From the NCBI GenBank assembly GCA_005882115.1, contig VBEG01000023.1, positions 1 through 64,000 of the forward strand: a stretch of 64,000 bases of DNA. The letters are read 5' to 3'. Position numbers and translations under genes: made by a program. Source of the DNA: Chloroflexota bacterium. Lineage in GTDB: Bacteria > Chloroflexota > Dormibacteria > Dormibacterales > Dormibacteraceae. Numbering within the stretch: position 1 is the stretch's first letter; each line of letters opens with the position of its first letter. Below the pieces are notes generated by a model, which saw only the letters and a program-made list of their open reading frames with translations, was not told where the DNA came from and did no database searches. This document shows positions 34,154 through 41,757 of the stretch, one piece after another.

Positions 34154-34172
34154 TACAATCAGCCCGAACCCT
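34154..34172 (+). promoter_or_regulatory. Putative -10 (GGT-TACAAT) upstream of the phosphoribosyltransferase fusion
   Basis: TACAAT at 34154-34159 is preceded by GGT, and the TTG start follows at 34173, giving a leader of only a few bases. The GGAGG at 34148 is too far upstream to be its ribosome site. The -35 would fall in the pcm coding region. Confidence 0.4.
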
Positions 34173-35165
34173 TTGGCGTCGTCCGTCCACGCACCGATCC
34201 CGCAGAAGTGGCGCCGCCCGGTCAGGCAGAGATCGCGCCTGGTCAGACGTACCGGCCCCGCTCATTCGCGCGTCGAGTTCGCCCACCCCTCCGAGCAGGA
34301 GTTCGCGCGCTTCCTCGACTACTACCGCATCCGCTGGCAGTACGAGCCGGTCTCGTTTCCAATCGCGTGGGAAGGCACCCGCGTGGCCGAGATGTTCACG
34401 CCGGATTTCTACCTTCCCGAGCATGACCTCTACATCGAGCTGACGACGATGAAGCAGTCGCTCGTCACGCCGAAGAACCGCAAGCTGCGGATGCTGCGCG
34501 AGCTCTATCCCGAGCTGAACGTGCGACTTCTCTATCGCAAGGACTACCAGCAGCTGCTGGTCAAGGCCGGCTACGGCGCGCTCGAGGTCCAACACCTACG
34601 CAAGGAAGACGTCGGCGAGATCCTGATCTCGCCGGTCGAGCTCGAGACGCGGGTTCGCGCGCTCGGCCGCAAGATCTCGCGAGACTACCGCGGCCAGTCC
34701 TTGGTGCTCGTCGGGGTTTTGAAAGGCATCACCTTCTTCATGGCCGACCTCGCGCGCCAGATCAAGGTCCCCTTCGTGATCGACTATCTCGATCTGCAGC
34801 GCTTCGCCGGCGCGCAGCCCCACACACGGGTGCGCATCGCGCGGGACATCGATTATCCGATCGAGGGCAGGCACGTCCTGCTGGTGGAGGACATCATCAA
34901 CACCGGGTTAACGCTCGACTACGTGCTGTCCGAGCTGCGTCGCCGGCAGCCCACATCGCTCGAGGTCGTCACCCTGCTCGACCGCCCGCTGCGCCGCCTG
35001 GTCAGGGTCCCGATGCGTTACGTCGGATTCCAGATCCCCAACGACTACGTGGTCGGCTACGGGCTCGACTACCGGGAGCTGTACCGCAACCTACCCTTCA
35101 TCTGCACCCTGCGCCCGAGCGTGCTCGACATGCCGAGCGCGCCGGCTCCCCTTCCAGCAAGCTGA
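34173..35165 (+). CDS. Hypoxanthine phosphoribosyltransferase fused to an N-terminal PD-(D/E)XK-like domain
   Basis: 330 aa from a TTG. Residues about 35-140 resemble small nuclease-like domains: HPSEQEFARFLDYYRI, FTPDFYLPEHDLYIELTTM, then KNRKLRMLRELYPEL. The Pro-Asp and Glu are kept but the usual Lys two residues after the Glu is Thr, so catalysis is doubtful. The C-terminal part (about 150-320) is a type I phosphoribosyltransferase with VGVLKGITFFMADL and PRPP loop LLVEDIINTGLTL, as in HPRT for purine salvage. The domain pairing is the notable point. Confidence 0.85.
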   Translation: MASSVHAPIPQKWRRPVRQRSRLVRRTGPAHSRVEFAHPSEQEFARFLDYYRIRWQYEPVSFPIAWEGTRVAEMFTPDFYLPEHDLYIELTTMKQSLVTPKNRKLRMLRELYPELNVRLLYRKDYQQLLVKAGYGALEVQHLRKEDVGEILISPVELETRVRALGRKISRDYRGQSLVLVGVLKGITFFMADLARQIKVPFVIDYLDLQRFAGAQPHTRVRIARDIDYPIEGRHVLLVEDIINTGLTLDYVLSELRRRQPTSLEVVTLLDRPLRRLVRVPMRYVGFQIPNDYVVGYGLDYRELYRNLPFICTLRPSVLDMPSAPAPLPAS

Positions 35166-35206
35166 CCGCCAGTCCTGGCGCGAGGCTCTCGGGCTTACTC
35201 GACTGG

Positions 35207-35479
35207 ATGTCCCGGCAGGAGTTCGCCGCCCTCGTCAAAACCGGCTTGTTAAAGGAAGTGGAAGGGATCGTGGTCGCGGCGCATCGCAGTATCAATGAGA
35301 AGGAGGGAAGGCCTTGGTCGCGTCCGGCCGCGTACCGCTGGCTTCGCTACGAGGACCCGGCGCCGGTGGAACGCCTTGCGGAGGGCGTCAGGAGGCTGCG
35401 CAAGAGGGGTGCAAAGTTCGACGCCGGAGCTGTGGACAAAGCCTGCGCCAAGGCGTCAAAAGCAGGCGATTTGAATTAG
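35207..35479 (+). CDS. Small hypothetical protein
   Basis: 90 aa. The ATG lies 41 bases after the fusion gene's stop with only weak ribosome site character. It begins MSRQEFAALVKTGLL and is rich in Lys, Arg and Ala (RRLRKRGAKFDAGAVDKACA). It might be a small helical DNA- or RNA-binding protein, but I recognise no family and coding potential is only moderate. Confidence 0.45.
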   Translation: MSRQEFAALVKTGLLKEVEGIVVAAHRSINEKEGRPWSRPAAYRWLRYEDPAPVERLAEGVRRLRKRGAKFDAGAVDKACAKASKAGDLN

Positions 35480-35666
35480 GAGCCGCGTGTGGAGGTTCTG
35501 GGGAAAAGTAATGCCCCAAGAGACCTTCCTGTTTACCCTGAAGTCCCCTATGCGTTTTTCGGTTTCCATCCCGGATTGCTCCGGACCTTCCACCTACTCG
35601 ACGTTCGGTATCCTCAGGTTTACCGTACTCAGCCGCTTGGGGCGTCGCGAAAGTTAACAGGAGCCT
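35480..35666. other. AT-richer intergenic region upstream of the thiolase
   Basis: The stretch to 35759 is near 52% GC against well over 60% around it. A frame from 35511 would encode 48 residues (MPQETFLFTL at its start) with no ribosome site or recognisable domain. Runs such as GCGTTTTTCGG and possible weak hairpins suggest either foreign DNA or an untranslated leader. I see no sure gene here. Confidence 0.5.
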
Positions 35667-35759
35667 ATGGGCACGTCAACACTGAAGAAAATCGAATCGC
35701 CAGGCAAATGTTGGTGGGTTGACACAGCATCGACGGACTCGTTATTGGAGGTTTTCTGA
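35667..35759 (+). CDS. Possible 30-residue leader peptide upstream of the thiolase
   Basis: ATG at 35667 has AACAGGAG five bases upstream and opens a 30-codon frame (MGTSTLKKIESPGKCW at the start, DSLLEVF at the end). Its TGA is immediately followed by the thiolase ATG (TGAATG), as in a coupled leader peptide. The good spacing at both ends is the only evidence; it may be accidental. Confidence 0.35.
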   Translation: MGTSTLKKIESPGKCWWVDTASTDSLLEVF

Positions 35760-36914
35760 ATGCGCGAAGTCGTGATCGCGGAAGCCGTCCGGACGCCGAT
35801 CGGTCGTCGCAACGGAAAGCTCAAGGACGTGCATCCTGTCGTGCTTGGCTCGCTTGTCCTCAAAGAGATCGTCCATCGCGCCGGCATCAAGCCTGAGCAA
35901 GTCGAGGATGTGGTCTTCGGTTGTGTCACGCAGGTCGGCGAGCAGAGTCTCAACATCGGACGCAACGCCTGGTTGACCGCGGGCTTCCCCGTGACCACGC
36001 CGGCGACGACGGTCGATCGGCAGTGCGGCTCCAGCCAGCAAGCGCTCCACTTCGCAGCGAACCTCATTCAGTCCGGCGTGTGCGACATCACGATCGCCGG
36101 GGGAGTCGAATCGATGAGCCGCGTCCCGATGGGCGCCAACGCAGTCTCACCCGGCGTGCCGTTTCCACCCGAGCTGATGGAGCTGTACGACCTGGTGCCG
36201 CAAGGAATCTCGGCCGAGCTGATGGCGCGCAAATATGGGATCTCGCGCAAGGCGATGGACGAGTTCAGCGTGGAGAGCCACCACCGCGCTCATAACGCCA
36301 CCGAGAAGGGCTACTTCAAATCGCAGCTGCTGCCGGTCGACATCTCAAACGGCCAGCACGAGATCTTCAGCCGCGACGAGGGCATCCGCGCCAACGCAAG
36401 CTATGAGGCCACGGCGGCGCTGCAGCCCGCGTTCAATCCCGAGCACACCATCACAGCGGGCAACGCGAGCCAGATCTCGGACGGCGCCGCCGCGGTGCTG
36501 CTGATGTCGCTCGAAAAGGCCAAGCAGCTCGGCATCAAACCACGCGCGCGCATCCGCGCGCAGGCTGTCGTCGGCACCGACCCGGTCCTCATGCTCGAGG
36601 GCCCCATCCCCGGCACGGCAGCGGTGCTGAAGCGGGCAGGGCTGGAGCTGAGCAGCATCGATCTGTTCGAGGTCAACGAAGCGTTCGCTTCCGTGGTCCT
36701 TTCGTGGCAGAAAGAGACGGGCGCCGACCTCGAGAAGACCAACGTCAACGGAGGGGCCATCGCCCTGGGCCACCCGCTCGGCGCATCGGGCGCGATCCTG
36801 ATGAACCGGCTCCTGTACGAGCTCGAGCGGCGCGACCTGCGCTACGGGCTCGAGACGATGTGCTGCGGCGGCGGCATCGGCACCGCGACGATCATCGACC
36901 GCGTCGTTGAGTAA
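35760..36914 (+). CDS. Acetyl-CoA acetyltransferase (thiolase)
   Basis: 384 aa. Active-site Cys in DRQCGSSQQALHFAA, His in NVNGGAIALGHPLGASGA and Cys in ETMCCGGGIGTA. Thiolases join or cleave acyl-CoA with acetyl-CoA; FadA (degradation) and AtoB/PhaA (synthesis) types are not separable by eye, and no other beta-oxidation genes adjoin. GGAGG sits 9 bases before the ATG. Its 3' end overlaps the cupin start by 8 bases. Confidence 0.95.
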   Translation: MREVVIAEAVRTPIGRRNGKLKDVHPVVLGSLVLKEIVHRAGIKPEQVEDVVFGCVTQVGEQSLNIGRNAWLTAGFPVTTPATTVDRQCGSSQQALHFAANLIQSGVCDITIAGGVESMSRVPMGANAVSPGVPFPPELMELYDLVPQGISAELMARKYGISRKAMDEFSVESHHRAHNATEKGYFKSQLLPVDISNGQHEIFSRDEGIRANASYEATAALQPAFNPEHTITAGNASQISDGAAAVLLMSLEKAKQLGIKPRARIRAQAVVGTDPVLMLEGPIPGTAAVLKRAGLELSSIDLFEVNEAFASVVLSWQKETGADLEKTNVNGGAIALGHPLGASGAILMNRLLYELERRDLRYGLETMCCGGGIGTATIIDRVVE

Positions 36915-37278
36915 GACCTTCCGTCCGCTCGCGGGTTTGCGGCCTTATCGGCTGCGGGATGGCGTGACCGCACGGGTGGTCAACGGCGAGCGGATGACGC
37001 TGGCGGTCGTCGACCTCGAGCCTGGAAGCGCTGTGCCCGAGCATCACCACGAGAACGAGCAGCTCGGTTTCATCCTCCGCGGCTCGATGACCTTCACCAT
37101 CGGCGGCGAGAAGCGCGAGATTCGCGCCGGCGACACCTACACGATCCCGAGCAACGTGCCGCACGATGCGGTCGCCGGCCCGGACGGCTGCACGGCGGTC
37201 GATGCCTTCGCGCCGATCCGCGCCGACTGGGAAAACCTAGAGCGTACGGACCCGTTTCCTCCGCACTGGCCGGGATAG
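36907..37278 (+). CDS. Cupin-domain protein
   Basis: 123 aa from a TTG that overlaps the thiolase end. The double cupin signature is GSAVPEHHHENEQLGFILRG with metal-ligand His/Glu and GDTYTIPSNVPHDAV with the second His. It is a small single-domain cupin that could bind a metal and a small ligand. The 3' end overlaps the convergent glycosylase gene by 42 bases. Confidence 0.88.
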   Translation: MSKTFRPLAGLRPYRLRDGVTARVVNGERMTLAVVDLEPGSAVPEHHHENEQLGFILRGSMTFTIGGEKREIRAGDTYTIPSNVPHDAVAGPDGCTAVDAFAPIRADWENLERTDPFPPHWPG

Positions 37279-37833
37279 GGCGGGCGAGTCGACCACGTAA
37301 CGCAGGAGACGCTTCTCCCACACGCCAGTGCCCTGGACGCCTACGCGCGGCGTGACGAAGACGCGCCGCTGGCGGGCACCGTCGTCGACGACATAGAGGT
37401 CCGGCGGCCGCAGCGGCACGCCGTTGAGCGCGCGGTCGATGCTCAACGCCCGTGTCACGAGGCCGGGCCCGCCGCAGCGGCCGACGCCTGGACCTGGCTC
37501 CAGCGCCCGCACGAGCACCGCCTGCGGCATACCCATCTCGCGGGTCACGAAGTTGAGGCACCAGTGCATGCCGTAGGTGAAGTACACGTACGCGTGGCCG
37601 GGGCCACCGAACATGACCTCGGTACGGGCGGTGCGGCGGCCGCCCCTGGAGTGAGCGGCTAGATCCCGTGGCCCCAGATACGCCTCGACCTCGACCAGGC
37701 GTCCCCACAGGAGCCGGCCGTCCAGCTCACGGACAAGCACTTTGTCGAGGAGGTCCCGCGCGACCGCTCGCGTGTCTCGCTCGAAGAATGTCGCATCGAG
37801 GATCCGGCCGGTAGGTAACTCATCCAAAGTCAT
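37237..37833 (-). CDS. DNA-3-methyladenine glycosylase (MPG/AAG family)
   Basis: 198 aa. Family signatures are LDKVLVRELDG, VEVEAYLGPRDLAAHS (active-site Glu region) and AYVYFTYGMHWCLN, then GPGLVTRALSI. It removes alkylated purines in base-excision repair. ATG 37833 has the purine tract GGGGAGGAGG nine bases upstream, and that tract belongs to the end of the palindromic element at 37851-37911, so the repeat appears to supply the ribosome site. Confidence 0.93.
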   Translation of the reverse strand: MTLDELPTGRILDATFFERDTRAVARDLLDKVLVRELDGRLLWGRLVEVEAYLGPRDLAAHSRGGRRTARTEVMFGGPGHAYVYFTYGMHWCLNFVTREMGMPQAVLVRALEPGPGVGRCGGPGLVTRALSIDRALNGVPLRPPDLYVVDDGARQRRVFVTPRVGVQGTGVWEKRLLRYVVDSPALSRPVRRKRVRTL

Positions 37834-37850
37834 CGCGAGGTGCCTCCTCC

Positions 37851-37911
37851 CCATCCGGCCCGGTCGCTTCGCGACGGGTACACCTTCCCCCGGCGAGCGG
37901 GGAAGGGAAGG
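37851..37911. repeat. Palindromic element with CGGCGAGC loop, intergenic copy
   Basis: Begins CATCCGGCCCGGTCGC and ends with the hairpin CTTCCCC-CGGCGAGC-GGGGAAGG. It aligns with the coding copy at 8551-8610 in both the 5' part and the hairpin. It fills almost the entire gap between the 3-methyladenine glycosylase start and the GGDEF stop. Confidence 0.8.
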
Positions 37912-39339
37912 CTATCCGCTGGCTTCGCCCAGCCGCTTCCGGGCGGCATGCCGGCGGCGCTTGTCCACGTACAGCGCCTTGTCCGCCGACTGGTACATCG
38001 CTTGCCAGTCGAGGCCCTGCCTCCAGGCGGTGATACCGATGCTGAATTCCACCGGCACGGGCAGCTTGGCGGTGCGGTTGAGGTGATCGAGCGCCTCGCG
38101 CACGCGGATGCCAACCTCGCGCGCATCCCGCTCGTCCGCGTCGGGCATCGCGACGCCGAACTCGTCGCCTCCCAACCGGCCGCATGTGTCCGTCGCGCGC
38201 ACCGCGCGCTGCAGCTCGGCCGCCAGCACCCGAATTGCCTCATCTCCGACGTGGTGACCGTAGGTGTCGTTGATCTCTTTCAAGTTGTCGAGGTCGATCA
38301 TCATCAACGCGAGGCGGCGCTTGTGCCGGTCCGCGGACGCGACGGCGCGGTCGATCGCCCGCTCGAACTCAGGCCGATTGGCTAGACCGGTGAGATAGTC
38401 GGTGCGGGCCTCCTTGGTGTGCTGGCGCGCGCGGTCGAGCGCGACCGCGATCTGATCGGCGACCGCGGCGACGAACTCCAGGTCGCTGGGCTCGAAGGTG
38501 CGCGGCAATCGCGTGGCTACCGTCATCGCTCCGAGCAAAACACCCTTCGTCCGGAGCTCGGCCCGGATCGCGTTCCACTCTCCCGTGATCCGGTCGACGC
38601 GAGATTCCGCCGGCCCCGATGAGATTTCGACCACCCGGCTCAGGCCCGAGCGACCGGTCTCTGAGAACTCCTCCTCCTCGCCTGGCTGCATGCCGATCGT
38701 CTTCGCCAGCTTGAGGCGCGCTCCCTCGCGCACCCAGACGGCGCCCGCCTGGAGACCGAGCACCTTGAGCGTCTCCCGGAGCCCGACCTCGGCGATCTCG
38801 TTGACGTCGAGCGAGCGGCCGAGCGCGCTCGCGATGTGATACAGGCCGTGCAGCTCGCTCTGGCGCGCCTGGTGCTTGCTCTCGGTGAAGTCGAGGTAGC
38901 CTCGGATGAAGCTCGAATTCATGTGCTCGACGACGTCGCCGAGCCTGCTCTGGGCCAGCAGGAGCACCTCGTCCGCGTAGGGGCTCTCGCCGACCTCCTC
39001 TGTGACCCTGGCCGCGACCGTCCGCCGAAACACGGCGAGGCCCTCGATCAGCGATTCGAGGGGAACCCCCTTCTCCGCGTAGCGCCGGGCGTACTCGCGG
39101 GCCTGGGTGTAGTACTCCGGCCAGGGCAGGTTCGAGTCCGGCCGGAGCGACCTGAAGAGCGCCCGGAGGAAGTTCGTCGACATCGTGACCAGCTCGTCCA
39201 GCGACCCGTCCTTGTACCCCTTGAGCAGCTCGGGTTCGATCGCCGTGATGGCCTCGGCGGCGACGACCCCGCTCTGGGTGGCGTCCTCCGATAGGCGGTC
39301 GGCAACCTCAGCCAGCATGTCGCTCGCTCGCTGCGTCAT
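37912..39339 (-). CDS. Diguanylate cyclase with RsbRD-like and GAF domains
   Basis: 475 aa. An N-terminal helical RsbRD/PucR-like sensor domain (about 20-150) is followed by a GAF domain (about 165-310: LGRSLDVNEIAEVGL) and a GGDEF domain (about 315-475) with RLGGDEFGVAMPDADE, the intact active-site motif, and TDYLTGLANRPEF upstream. It should make cyclic di-GMP. The I-site (RxxD) is not clear. A cytoplasmic location is likely since no membrane helix is present. Confidence 0.93.
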   Translation of the reverse strand: MTQRASDMLAEVADRLSEDATQSGVVAAEAITAIEPELLKGYKDGSLDELVTMSTNFLRALFRSLRPDSNLPWPEYYTQAREYARRYAEKGVPLESLIEGLAVFRRTVAARVTEEVGESPYADEVLLLAQSRLGDVVEHMNSSFIRGYLDFTESKHQARQSELHGLYHIASALGRSLDVNEIAEVGLRETLKVLGLQAGAVWVREGARLKLAKTIGMQPGEEEEFSETGRSGLSRVVEISSGPAESRVDRITGEWNAIRAELRTKGVLLGAMTVATRLPRTFEPSDLEFVAAVADQIAVALDRARQHTKEARTDYLTGLANRPEFERAIDRAVASADRHKRRLALMMIDLDNLKEINDTYGHHVGDEAIRVLAAELQRAVRATDTCGRLGGDEFGVAMPDADERDAREVGIRVREALDHLNRTAKLPVPVEFSIGITAWRQGLDWQAMYQSADKALYVDKRRRHAARKRLGEASG

Positions 39340-39347
39340 ATCGGCGC

Positions 39348-39357
39348 ACTATAGAGT
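39348..39357. promoter_or_regulatory. Bidirectional box ACTATAGAGT between the GGDEF and aldolase transcripts
   Basis: On the minus strand TATAGT (39353-39348) lies 8 bases before the GGDEF ATG; on the plus strand TAGAGT (39352-39357) lies 5 bases before a short ATG frame at 39363. The minus-strand form TCTATAGTGC is identical to that upstream of the ChlI-like ATPase. A single near-palindromic box may serve both directions. Confidence 0.5.
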
Positions 39358-39362
39358 GACGG

Positions 39363-39416
39363 ATGGCTATTCGCGGCGCTGCGGGACAGGCTAATCAAAT
39401 GTGTAAGAGGCAATGA
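39363..39416 (+). CDS. Possible 17-residue leader peptide overlapping the aldolase start
   Basis: ATG at 39363 opens [17 protein letters not shown] and its TGA overlaps the aldolase start (ATGATGG). With the -10 box five bases before it, transcription would begin at this ATG. The coupling geometry is good but the frame is too short for coding statistics. Confidence 0.4.
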   Translation: MAIRGAAGQANQMCKRQ

Positions 39417-40492
39417 TGGCAACAGTTACCAAAGGATCCGTCGAGAAGATCGAAGAGGTGCTGGGAGGTGACGCCCGCGACCTCCTGGAGCACAAGTGCC
39501 AGACCGTCCCCAAAGAGCAGCTTCACCTGCCCGGAGCCGACTTCGTCGATCGGATCTGGAAGGACAGCGACCGCCCCACCCGTGTCCTCCGCAGCTTCGA
39601 ATCGCTGCTCGACCACGGGCGCCTGGCAGGTACTGGCTACCTCTCGATCCTCCCGGTCGACCAGGGCATCGAGCACGCGGCCGGCGCCTCGTTTGCGCCC
39701 AACCCGATCTACTTCGACGGGGCCAAGATCGTCGAGCTCGCCATTGAGGGCGGCTGCAACGCGGTGGCCTCGACTTTCGGCGTATTGGGCTCGGTGGCCC
39801 GGCGCTACGCCCACCGGATCCCGTTCATCTGCAAGCTCAACCACAACGAGCTCCTGACCTACCCGAATCACTACGACCAGATCCTCTTTGGGACGGTCAA
39901 GGAAGCCTGGGAGATGGGCGCGGTGGCGGTTGGCGCGACGGTCTACTTCGGTTCGGCCGAGTCGGACCGGCAGCTGCAGGAGATAGCGGTGGCCTTCCAC
40001 GAAGCGCACCAGCTCGGGATGGCCACCGTGCTCTGGTGCTACGTCCGCAACAACGCCTTCAAGAAAGACGGGACGAACTACGAAACTGCCGCCGACCTGA
40101 CCGGCCAGGCCAACCACCTGGGCGTGTCGATCGAGGCCGACATCATCAAGCAGAAGCTGCCGGACACCAACCGCGGGTTCGAGGTCATCGGTTTTGGCAA
40201 GACGGCGCCCGGCGTGTACGACAAGCTGTCGAGTGACCATCCGATCGACCTGTGCCGTTACCAGGTGATCAACAACTACATGGGCAGAGCCGGCCTTATC
40301 AACTCCGGGGGTGAGAGCAAAGGCGCGGCAGACCTGAAGGATGCTGTCCGCACCGCCGTCATCAACAAACGCGCGGGCGGCATGGGTCTGATCAGCGGCC
40401 GGAAGTCGTTTCAGCGCCCGATGAAGGAGGGCATCGAATTACTACACGCAATCCAGGACGTTTACCTCAACCCCGCGGTGACCATCGCGTAA
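39413..40492 (+). CDS. fbaB: Class I fructose-bisphosphate aldolase (DhnA/FbaB type)
   Basis: 359 aa. Signatures are [48 protein letters not shown] (Lys region) and [11 protein letters not shown]; FbaB proteins use a Schiff-base Lys. It splits fructose-1,6-bisphosphate into two triose phosphates in glycolysis or gluconeogenesis. GAGGC lies just before ATGATG, so either of two Met codons (39413 or 39416) could start. The MBL gene follows with overlapping stop and start. Confidence 0.92.
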   Translation: MMATVTKGSVEKIEEVLGGDARDLLEHKCQTVPKEQLHLPGADFVDRIWKDSDRPTRVLRSFESLLDHGRLAGTGYLSILPVDQGIEHAAGASFAPNPIYFDGAKIVELAIEGGCNAVASTFGVLGSVARRYAHRIPFICKLNHNELLTYPNHYDQILFGTVKEAWEMGAVAVGATVYFGSAESDRQLQEIAVAFHEAHQLGMATVLWCYVRNNAFKKDGTNYETAADLTGQANHLGVSIEADIIKQKLPDTNRGFEVIGFGKTAPGVYDKLSSDHPIDLCRYQVINNYMGRAGLINSGGESKGAADLKDAVRTAVINKRAGGMGLISGRKSFQRPMKEGIELLHAIQDVYLNPAVTIA

Positions 40493-41178
40493 AGCTCGCG
40501 TTCCTCGGCAGCGGCGCGGCGTATTCGCTTGACCGCTACAACGGGGCCGTGGTGGTCGACGGCCGGGTGCTGCTCGATGGCGGCGCGCCGCTGCTCCCCC
40601 ACATGCACAGGCTCGGCGTCGACCCGGGCGCCATCGAGGCGGTCTTTCTCACGCATTTCCACGGGGACCACACCCTCGGTCTGCCACCCTTTGTCCTGCA
40701 TCGGGTTTTCGTCGACAGACGACCGATCACGTTCATCGGACCGAGTGGAGTCGAGCAGCACCTCGAGAAGCTGTGGGAAGTCAGCTGGGGCCCGGACTGG
40801 AACCGCGTCATGCGCCCGCAGTTCAAGGTGAAGTACGTGACCGCCAGGTCATCGGGGACCGTGGCGGGGGTCAGGTACGAAACGGTCAAGCTGGATCACG
40901 GCACGATGGGCAGTACGGGCTACCGGATCCACGTCAACGGCAAGATCGTCGCCTACTCCGGTGACACCGAGTCGACGGCGCCGCTGGACAAGCTCGTGAA
41001 GGGTGCTGACGTCGCGATCGTCGAGGCGACGGGTCCAGGCGACGTGTTCAGCCACATGAGCTGGGACGCCGCGACAAAGTTGAAGAAACGGCACCCCGGC
41101 ACGCGTTTCTTCTTCAACCACGTGTACTCGGGCACTGTCAGCGGCGCGGTCAAAGACCTGCAGGTGATCCAGGTCTGA
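40489..41178 (+). CDS. MBL-fold metal-dependent hydrolase with a probable GTA start
   Basis: 229 aa. The metal-binding HxHxDH motif is [10 protein letters not shown], with SGDTEST and a later His in NHVYSGT, as in RNase Z/AttM-like MBL hydrolases. The N-terminus [17 protein letters not shown] carries the expected first strand. No ATG, GTG or TTG lies before it; the frame there is aldolase sequence, and the codon at the aldolase stop is GTA (G-TAA). The listed start at 40549 would cut off the first beta strand. Confidence 0.87.
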   Translation, partial: VKLAFLGSGAAYSLDRYNGAVVVDGRVLLDGGAPLLPHMHRLGVDPGAIEAVFLTHFHGDHTLGLPPFVLHRVFVDRRPITFIGPSGVEQHLEKLWEVSWGPDWNRVMRPQFKVKYVTARSSGTVAGVRYETVKLDHGTMGSTGYRIHVNGKIVAYSGDTESTAPLDKLVKGADVAIVEATGPGDVFSHMSWDAATKLKKRHPGTRFFFNHVYSGTVSGAVKDLQVIQV

Positions 41179-41192
41179 AACCGGAGGCGCTG

Positions 41193-41390
41193 GTGGGTGC
41201 GGTGGCCGGCGGGGTCGCCGGCGCGGTGGTTTTCGGCGCGATGGTTGGACTGGGTGGGCTGCTGTCGAGCCGCGTCGGCAACCCGATCCCGCTCATCGCC
41301 CTGGCGGTTGCCGGCGGATACGGCGGTTGGTTGCTCGGAGTGATTGTGTTTGGAGCGGTGCGTGGCGGAAACGGCAAAGCCTCTCCTTGA
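41193..41390 (+). CDS. Small two-helix membrane protein
   Basis: 65 aa from a GTG with GGAGG five bases upstream. Two Gly/Val-rich membrane helices (about 5-27 and 34-56) precede a short basic tail. Function unknown. Its end overlaps the start of the DUF3052 gene by 29 bases. Confidence 0.6.
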   Translation: MGAVAGGVAGAVVFGAMVGLGGLLSSRVGNPIPLIALAVAGGYGGWLLGVIVFGAVRGGNGKASP

Positions 41391-41757
41391 CAAGCTGGGT
41401 GTCAAGCCCGGAGCCAAGGTAGCCGTCGTCGGTTTGGCCGATCCTTCATTCATGAAGCTCTTGCGCGAGCGGACTTCCGATATCGCCAGCGGCAAGCCGC
41501 GGGCGCCGTGCGACATCGTATTCATGGGCGCCGACAACGCCCGCGACCTCGAGCGCCTCAAGCAGCTGAAGACCTGGATCGAACCGAACGGCGCCATCTG
41601 GGTCGTGAGGCTGAAAGGAGGCCGCGGCACGCTGCGCGACACCGACCTTATCGACGCAGGTTTGAAAGCCGGCCTCGTCGACAACAAGATCGCCAGCTTC
41701 TCGGACACGCACGGCGCGATGCGATTCGTGTTTCGCCTACGCGACCGCCCCCAGTGA
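41362..41757 (+). CDS. DUF3052 family protein
   Basis: 131 aa from a GTG preceded by GGAG. It begins AETAKPLLDKLGVKPGAKVAVV and contains DIVFMGADNARDLERLKQLK and NGAIWVVRLKGG, as in DUF3052, a small alpha/beta protein common in actinobacteria, of unknown role. It shares GTGA with the following GNAT gene, so the two are translationally coupled. Confidence 0.85.
   Translation: MAETAKPLLDKLGVKPGAKVAVVGLADPSFMKLLRERTSDIASGKPRAPCDIVFMGADNARDLERLKQLKTWIEPNGAIWVVRLKGGRGTLRDTDLIDAGLKAGLVDNKIASFSDTHGAMRFVFRLRDRPQ

Noticed and set aside
35489-35722. 77-residue frame between the small gene and thiolase
   Set aside because: No ribosome site, no family match and it overlaps the better-supported 30-codon frame.
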